Shown piece by piece: positions 8,888-12,164 of a stretch of 12,164 bases of DNA (positions are counted from its first letter, which is position 1; each line of letters opens with the position of its first letter). Origin of the DNA: Legionella genomosp. 1 (GTDB lineage: Bacteria > Pseudomonadota > Gammaproteobacteria > Legionellales > Legionellaceae); contig CAMAYA010000014.1 in the NCBI GenBank assembly GCA_945862275.1, forward strand, positions 1 to 12,164, in the 5' to 3' direction. A program made the position numbers and the translations under genes. Under the pieces are notes generated by a model. That model was not told the origin of the DNA and made no database searches. It saw nothing but the letters and a program-made list of their open reading frames with translations.

Positions 8888-9448
8888 ATGAGTATTTTTT
8901 TGATGGCAGATTTTAATAATATTTTAGACCAAATTGAACCCTGGTCATTGTTCGAGGTTCATCGTTTACGTAGTGCCCTTGGTAAATTGCTAGATGATCC
9001 TGCTAGAAGTGAAGCCATAAAACGGCAACTCAAAATTGGAATGAAAGTCAGCTATTTTTGCAGTGATAAAAATACATTGGTTGAAGCGACCGTCGAGGAA
9101 GTAAGAAAAACATGGGCTTCTGTTATTGATGTACAAGATGGTAAGAAATGGAATATTAAATTTTATCTCATTAACCTTCAAGGAATCGACACCAGTATCG
9201 CTCCTAAAAAATATTCCGCTGGTCTTGATAGAAACTCATTGAAAGTTGGTGATCGAGTAGGTTGGCACTCTAAGCTTGGCTATGAACTTTATGGTGTCGT
9301 TGAAAAGCTTAATCCCAAAAAAGCCTTGGTGAGATTGGGTAATGGAGAGCAATGGACTGTATCTTATTCCTTATTGTTTCTGGTAATGGATGGATTTTCA
9401 GTTCAAGGTGGTCAATTGTGTATTGAGGGCGAGGTAGTGGTTAGTTAA
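8888..9448 (+). CDS. Hypothetical protein with two tandem SH3/KOW-like repeats
   Basis: No function is assigned. From the ATG at 8888 it has 186 residues. A helical N-terminus (about 6-48) is followed by two similar beta-rich repeats. Repeat 1 (about 49-96) contains KIGMKVSYF and DGKKWNIKFYLI; repeat 2 (about 119-167) contains KVGDRVGWH and NGEQWTVSYSLL. The shared pattern is K-x-G-x-x-V, then V-E, then (D/N)-G-x-x-W-x-(I/V). It resembles small KOW/Tudor-like barrels that often follow a short helical region in uncharacterised bacterial proteins and may bind nucleic acid or protein; that role is inference. The start is uncertain: ATG 8888, ATG 8903 (giving MADFNN) and TTG 8837 are all in frame, and none has a convincing Shine-Dalgarno. 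The TTG version would add an improbable hydrophobic leader. The gene is clearly AT-richer than traI (for example 9121-9180 has 15 G+C in 60 bases, against 31 in 60 at 6421-6480), which suggests a separate origin. Confidence 0.72.
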   Translation: MSIFLMADFNNILDQIEPWSLFEVHRLRSALGKLLDDPARSEAIKRQLKIGMKVSYFCSDKNTLVEATVEEVRKTWASVIDVQDGKKWNIKFYLINLQGIDTSIAPKKYSAGLDRNSLKVGDRVGWHSKLGYELYGVVEKLNPKKALVRLGNGEQWTVSYSLLFLVMDGFSVQGGQLCIEGEVVVS

Positions 9449-9555
9449 AATATCCATGAAATTATCTATTATTTCTTTGAACCGATGAAGTGAGTGCATT
9501 ATTTAAGAGCTCATTCGATGACTGTAATACTGGTGGGCAATGCTTTGTGATGACT

Positions 9556-9560
9556 AGGGG
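9556..9560 (+). promoter_or_regulatory. Ribosome-binding site supporting a TTG start at 9567
   Basis: AGGGG lies six bases before TTG 9567. It selects this non-ATG start, which gives a complete signal peptide. No in-frame ATG follows until well past the signal sequence. Confidence 0.6.
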
Positions 9561-9566
9561 ATAACG

Positions 9567-10448
9567 TTGATAAAACTGCCATTATTTATTTTATTGAGTC
9601 TATTTTGTTTCAGCACAGCCATTGCTACCACTCCAGCAGCGTTGGCACCAAATCATTCATCAACTCTGTTGGAACCATGGCAAATTATCCCACCGACACC
9701 TGATCTGCCTAAACCAAAACACAGCGGATATGCACCAATCAATCATGTCAAAATTTGGTATGCTGAGTATGGACAAGGGGCCCCAGTTATTTTATTGCAT
9801 GGTGGACTCGTCAACTCAAACTATTGGGGAAAGCTAATCCCTGTACTTGAAAAGCATTATCATGTCATTGTGATGGATACTCGGGGGCATGGTCGTAGCT
9901 CGCTGGATGATGCACCTCTCAGTTATCACCTGATGGCCAAAGACGTGCTTGGTTTAATGGATGTTTTACATCTTAAGAATGCGGCTATTGTTGGTTGGAG
10001 TGATGGTGCTAATATTGGACTGGATATTGCTGTTCATCATCCTGAAAGGTTAACGAAATTGTTTGCACTTGGCGGTAACTCCACCCCAGATGCCACCATG
10101 GATGTAACTCAATATCCTTCATTTAATCCTTTTTCAAAACGAATTGAAAAAGAGTATATGGCCTTATCGCCTACACCATCGATTGAGAACTACAATCTTT
10201 TGAATCAACGTATTGTAAAGATGTGGAAATCAGAACCGAATTTTACAACAAAAATGCTTGAGCGTATTACTGTTCCAACCTGGATTGTTAGCGGTGATCA
10301 CGATGAAGCAATAAAGCGTTCTAACACGGAATACATGGCAAGAACTATTCCCCATGCAGGATTATTGATTGAACCCAATGCGGGGCATTTTGCGTTTTTG
10401 CAATATCCAGCTAAATTTAATGATGATGTGCTGCATTTTTTGGAGTAA
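9567..10448 (+). CDS. Secreted alpha/beta-fold hydrolase
   Basis: This is a predicted exported serine hydrolase (esterase or related), 293 residues, substrate unknown. Translation probably begins at TTG 9567. Residues 1-20 form a signal peptide (basic MIK, hydrophobic core, AIA before a likely cut at 20/21). A Pro-rich linker follows (about 37-57). The catalytic domain shows the oxyanion HGG at 78-80, the strand-turn DTRGHGRSS (104-112) and the nucleophile elbow GWSDG (143-147, Ser145). The probable acid is Asp246 in GDHDE (Asp244 is the alternative), and the catalytic His is His274 in NAGHF. All triad members are therefore present. Cys14 is not in a proper lipobox, so a lipoprotein is unlikely. 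The closest general resemblance is to the COG0596-type family of lipases, haloperoxidase-like proteins and esterases. It faces the homoserine dehydrogenase gene convergently with a 17-bp gap and no obvious hairpin terminator. No link to conjugation is visible. Confidence 0.88.
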   Translation: MIKLPLFILLSLFCFSTAIATTPAALAPNHSSTLLEPWQIIPPTPDLPKPKHSGYAPINHVKIWYAEYGQGAPVILLHGGLVNSNYWGKLIPVLEKHYHVIVMDTRGHGRSSLDDAPLSYHLMAKDVLGLMDVLHLKNAAIVGWSDGANIGLDIAVHHPERLTKLFALGGNSTPDATMDVTQYPSFNPFSKRIEKEYMALSPTPSIENYNLLNQRIVKMWKSEPNFTTKMLERITVPTWIVSGDHDEAIKRSNTEYMARTIPHAGLLIEPNAGHFAFLQYPAKFNDDVLHFLE

Positions 10449-10465
10449 AGCATCAAGATTTATTT

Positions 10466-11545
10466 TTACACTAATCGCCACAAATCAGCAAATATCCCTG
10501 CGGCAGTTAATTCGGCACCCGCAACCGGTCCTTGGATGATGAGTGGGTTTTCATAATATCGCTCGGTATGGATAATCAGCATATTATCTTTTTTGTGCAG
10601 CCTCGCAAGCGGATGATCTTGTGGAAAGGCTTTAATAGTGACATCGACTTTACCGTTGGCATCAATGGAACCAACATAACATAGTCTTTCGTTATTGGTG
10701 TGTGCCTTTGTAACCATAGACTGCATTTGGTTATCATAACAGGGTAGTTGTTCAAGAAATTCATCAATTGTGCATGACGTTAAAGCATCGGGTACCAGAT
10801 TATGGACATTGATATCATCCAGTGTTGTCTCATTACCTATCTCACGTGCCAAACAGACTAATTTACGAGCGACGTCCATGCCAGATAAGTCCTCGCGTGG
10901 ATCGGGCTCCGTAACGCCAATGTGTTTGGCTTCGATGACCACATCTGAAAAAGATCGATTTGTTGCGAGCTCACTGAAAATATAATTTAAGGTTCCAGAA
11001 ATGATGCCTTCAATTTTCAAGACACGATCACCGGTTTTAATCATGTCTTGCAATGTTGTAATAATGGGTAGCCCAGCACCTACGGTTGCCTCATATAAAT
11101 AGCGCGCATTACCATTGATTGTTTGCTGTTTAAGTCGCTTGTAATAATCGAGAGCGCCAGCATTGGCATGTTTGTTCGAAGTTATAACATGGATTCCTTT
11201 TGCAAGCATGTTGAGGTACTGACGGGAAATATCTTTGCTTGCTGTACAATCAATAATGACAGGGTTTTCTGTATGGCGACGCATATGTTCAATAAATGCA
11301 TCTAAATTAGCAGCTGTGTCACATGGGTTAAATTGCGTTTCCCATGTTGTTAAATCAATGGGATGATGCCTTAACAGCATCTGTTTACTTTTCATAATTC
11401 CGTGAACATGAAAATTGACTTGAGCCTTTTCGTTGGGTGCTTTTGTTACATGATGAATTTGCTGTAACAAGGTACTACCGATTAAGCCTGGGCCAATTAA
11501 TCCTATTGAAATGGTTTTGCATGTAGGGTGCTTATTATCTCTCAT
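10466..11545 (-). CDS. hom: Stand-alone homoserine dehydrogenase (ThrA/MetL C-terminal type)
   Basis: It reduces aspartate-4-semialdehyde to homoserine with NAD(P)H, the branch point to threonine, methionine and isoleucine in the cytoplasm (EC 1.1.1.3). It has 359 residues. Landmarks are the Rossmann motif GLIGPGLIGS (15-24), VIIDCTAS (96-103), SNKHAN (123-128) with Lys125, YEATVGAGLP (151-160), IISGTLNYIF (181-190), EPDPREDLSGMDVARK (213-228) and TAAGIFADL (347-355). By alignment with yeast homoserine dehydrogenase, Glu213, Asp224 and Lys228 correspond to Glu208, Asp219 and Lys223. The whole length lines up with the dehydrogenase half of E. coli ThrA/MetL. The aspartokinase half is absent, as is the C-terminal ACT domain of the common monofunctional Hom, so feedback control by threonine is probably missing. 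No clear Shine-Dalgarno precedes the ATG (11543-11545), and no better start was found. The symbol is by function; allelic identity is not claimed. Confidence 0.93.
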   Translation of the reverse strand: MRDNKHPTCKTISIGLIGPGLIGSTLLQQIHHVTKAPNEKAQVNFHVHGIMKSKQMLLRHHPIDLTTWETQFNPCDTAANLDAFIEHMRRHTENPVIIDCTASKDISRQYLNMLAKGIHVITSNKHANAGALDYYKRLKQQTINGNARYLYEATVGAGLPIITTLQDMIKTGDRVLKIEGIISGTLNYIFSELATNRSFSDVVIEAKHIGVTEPDPREDLSGMDVARKLVCLAREIGNETTLDDINVHNLVPDALTSCTIDEFLEQLPCYDNQMQSMVTKAHTNNERLCYVGSIDANGKVDVTIKAFPQDHPLARLHKKDNMLIIHTERYYENPLIIQGPVAGAELTAAGIFADLWRLV

Positions 11546-11643
11546 AAGATGAACCGTGCGCTATATGAAGTATTCATGATCCTAATATTGTATACACAAA
11601 CTATCATAATCAGAAGGGAGAGTTGTGGCGTGTTAAATTTGCA

Positions 11644-11673
11644 TTGACTCAGAAAAGAGTAGGGTGCTACGCT
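11644..11673 (+). promoter_or_regulatory. Candidate sigma-70 promoter for the VOC gene
   Basis: TTGACT (11644-11649, 5 of 6 to the -35 consensus) is followed after 18 bp by TACGCT (11668-11673, 3 of 6 to the -10 consensus). It lies 27 bp upstream of the ATG at 11701 and within the divergent region shared with the homoserine dehydrogenase. The -10 is weak, so this is tentative. Confidence 0.4.
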
Positions 11674-11689
11674 GACATTTCGCATTATT

Positions 11690-11694
11690 GGAGG
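11690..11694 (+). promoter_or_regulatory. Ribosome-binding site fixing the VOC start at 11701
   Basis: GGAGG lies six bases before ATG 11701. This favours the short 137-residue protein over upstream in-frame starts near 11623, whose translation would add 26 residues unlike the family's N-terminus. Confidence 0.75.
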
Positions 11695-11700
11695 CGTATT

Positions 11701-12114
11701 ATGAGACCTTTTCATCTTGCCATGCCTGTTGCCGATCTGGCGAAAGCGCGTCATTTTTATGGAGAAATATTAGGATGCCCTGAAGGTCGCTCAGATCCAA
11801 CTTGGGTCGACTTTAATTTTTTTGGCCATCAACTGGTTTTTCATGAAAATCCCAGCCAAAAAATAGACCGATTTGTTAATCCTGTAGATGAACATCCTGT
11901 CCCAGTGCCGCATTTCGGTGTTATTTTAGAATGGAATGATTGGCATGACTTGGCTCAAAAATTAAGAAATAATAACATCGAGTTTGTTATTGAGCCGTAT
12001 GTTCGTTTTAAAGGAAAGCCAGGTGAACAAGCCACGCTCTTTTTCTACGATCCAAATGGAATATCACTCGAATTTAAGTCATTTAAACATGATGCTATGA
12101 TTTTTGAGAAGTAG
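11701..12114 (+). CDS. VOC-superfamily (glyoxalase/extradiol dioxygenase fold) protein, COG3565-like
   Basis: This is a 137-residue metal-dependent-fold protein of the vicinal oxygen chelate superfamily; the true substrate is unknown. The start is set by GGAGG at 11690-11694. The sequence opens FHLAMPVADLAKARHFYGEILGC split over residues 4-26, the usual first beta-alpha-beta unit. It continues with WVDFNFFGHQLVFHE (35-49), HFGVIL (71-76), RFKGKPGEQATLFF (102-115) and DPNGISLEFK (117-126). His5, His71 and Glu124 are the likely metal ligands by family pattern. This signature matches what I know as COG3565, annotated as predicted dioxygenases of the extradiol family without demonstrated activity. 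The length is usual for a complete member. It is divergent from the homoserine dehydrogenase gene; shared regulation is possible, but no operator was identified. A glyoxalase I or antibiotic-binding role is less likely. Confidence 0.9.
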   Translation: MRPFHLAMPVADLAKARHFYGEILGCPEGRSDPTWVDFNFFGHQLVFHENPSQKIDRFVNPVDEHPVPVPHFGVILEWNDWHDLAQKLRNNNIEFVIEPYVRFKGKPGEQATLFFYDPNGISLEFKSFKHDAMIFEK

Positions 12115-12164
12115 GCTATCCTTCCATATTTATCTCATCGATAACATTTGTCATATTGGCAACG

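Noticed and set aside
10770..11305. Plus-strand open frames inside the homoserine dehydrogenase gene
   Set aside because: They are antisense to a clearly conserved enzyme and lack translation signals.
11542..11754. Minus-strand open frame of 70 codons overlapping the divergent promoter region
   Set aside because: It covers the VOC ribosome-binding site and start, has no Shine-Dalgarno and no recognisable domain.
12115..12164. Right edge as a gene start or att site
   Set aside because: Only 50 AT-rich bases, with no start signal, repeat or tRNA-like sequence that could be supported.

Overview
The window is the distal end of an F-type (MPF-F) conjugative transfer region, followed by a group of ordinary metabolic genes. 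No rRNA, tRNA, CRISPR array or insertion sequence was seen. The relaxase and coupling protein align clearly, from memory, with TraI and TraD of the F plasmid family, but they are well diverged. Base composition is moderate to low GC. Together this suggests a gammaproteobacterium outside the Enterobacteriaceae, possibly Legionella or a relative, carrying a plasmid or an integrated conjugative element. The taxonomic guess is inference only.

Positions 1-8808, transfer module, all on the + strand. The window opens inside a coding region whose C-terminus looks like TraG (mating-pair stabilisation and entry exclusion). Its stop overlaps the start of a 198-residue multi-pass membrane protein that occupies the place where F carries the entry-exclusion gene traS. 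An 84-bp gap with a good hairpin follows, then traD (coupling ATPase, 617 aa), then 11 bp later traI (1929 aa). The order TraG - membrane protein - TraD - TraI matches F, but there is no traT. TraI is a relaxase plus a degenerate helicase-like domain plus an active-looking RecD-like helicase, as in F. In addition it carries a C-terminal primase-like/Toprim module that I do not know from F TraI. TraI would nick and unwind the transferred strand, TraD would pump it, and the TraG C-terminus plus the small membrane protein would act at the mating junction.

Positions 8809-9448. A visibly AT-rich stretch holds a short gene of no assigned function, with two tandem SH3/KOW-like repeats and a T10 run at its start. 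It may be the last element gene or the start of the flank.

Positions 9449-12164, metabolic genes. These are a secreted alpha/beta hydrolase (+), a stand-alone homoserine dehydrogenase resembling the C-terminal half of ThrA/MetL (-, convergent with the hydrolase, 17 bp between stops), and a COG3565-like VOC/glyoxalase-fold protein (+, divergent from the dehydrogenase). They share no evident pathway with conjugation. They are either cargo or the chromosome next to an integrated element, and the sequence alone does not decide which.
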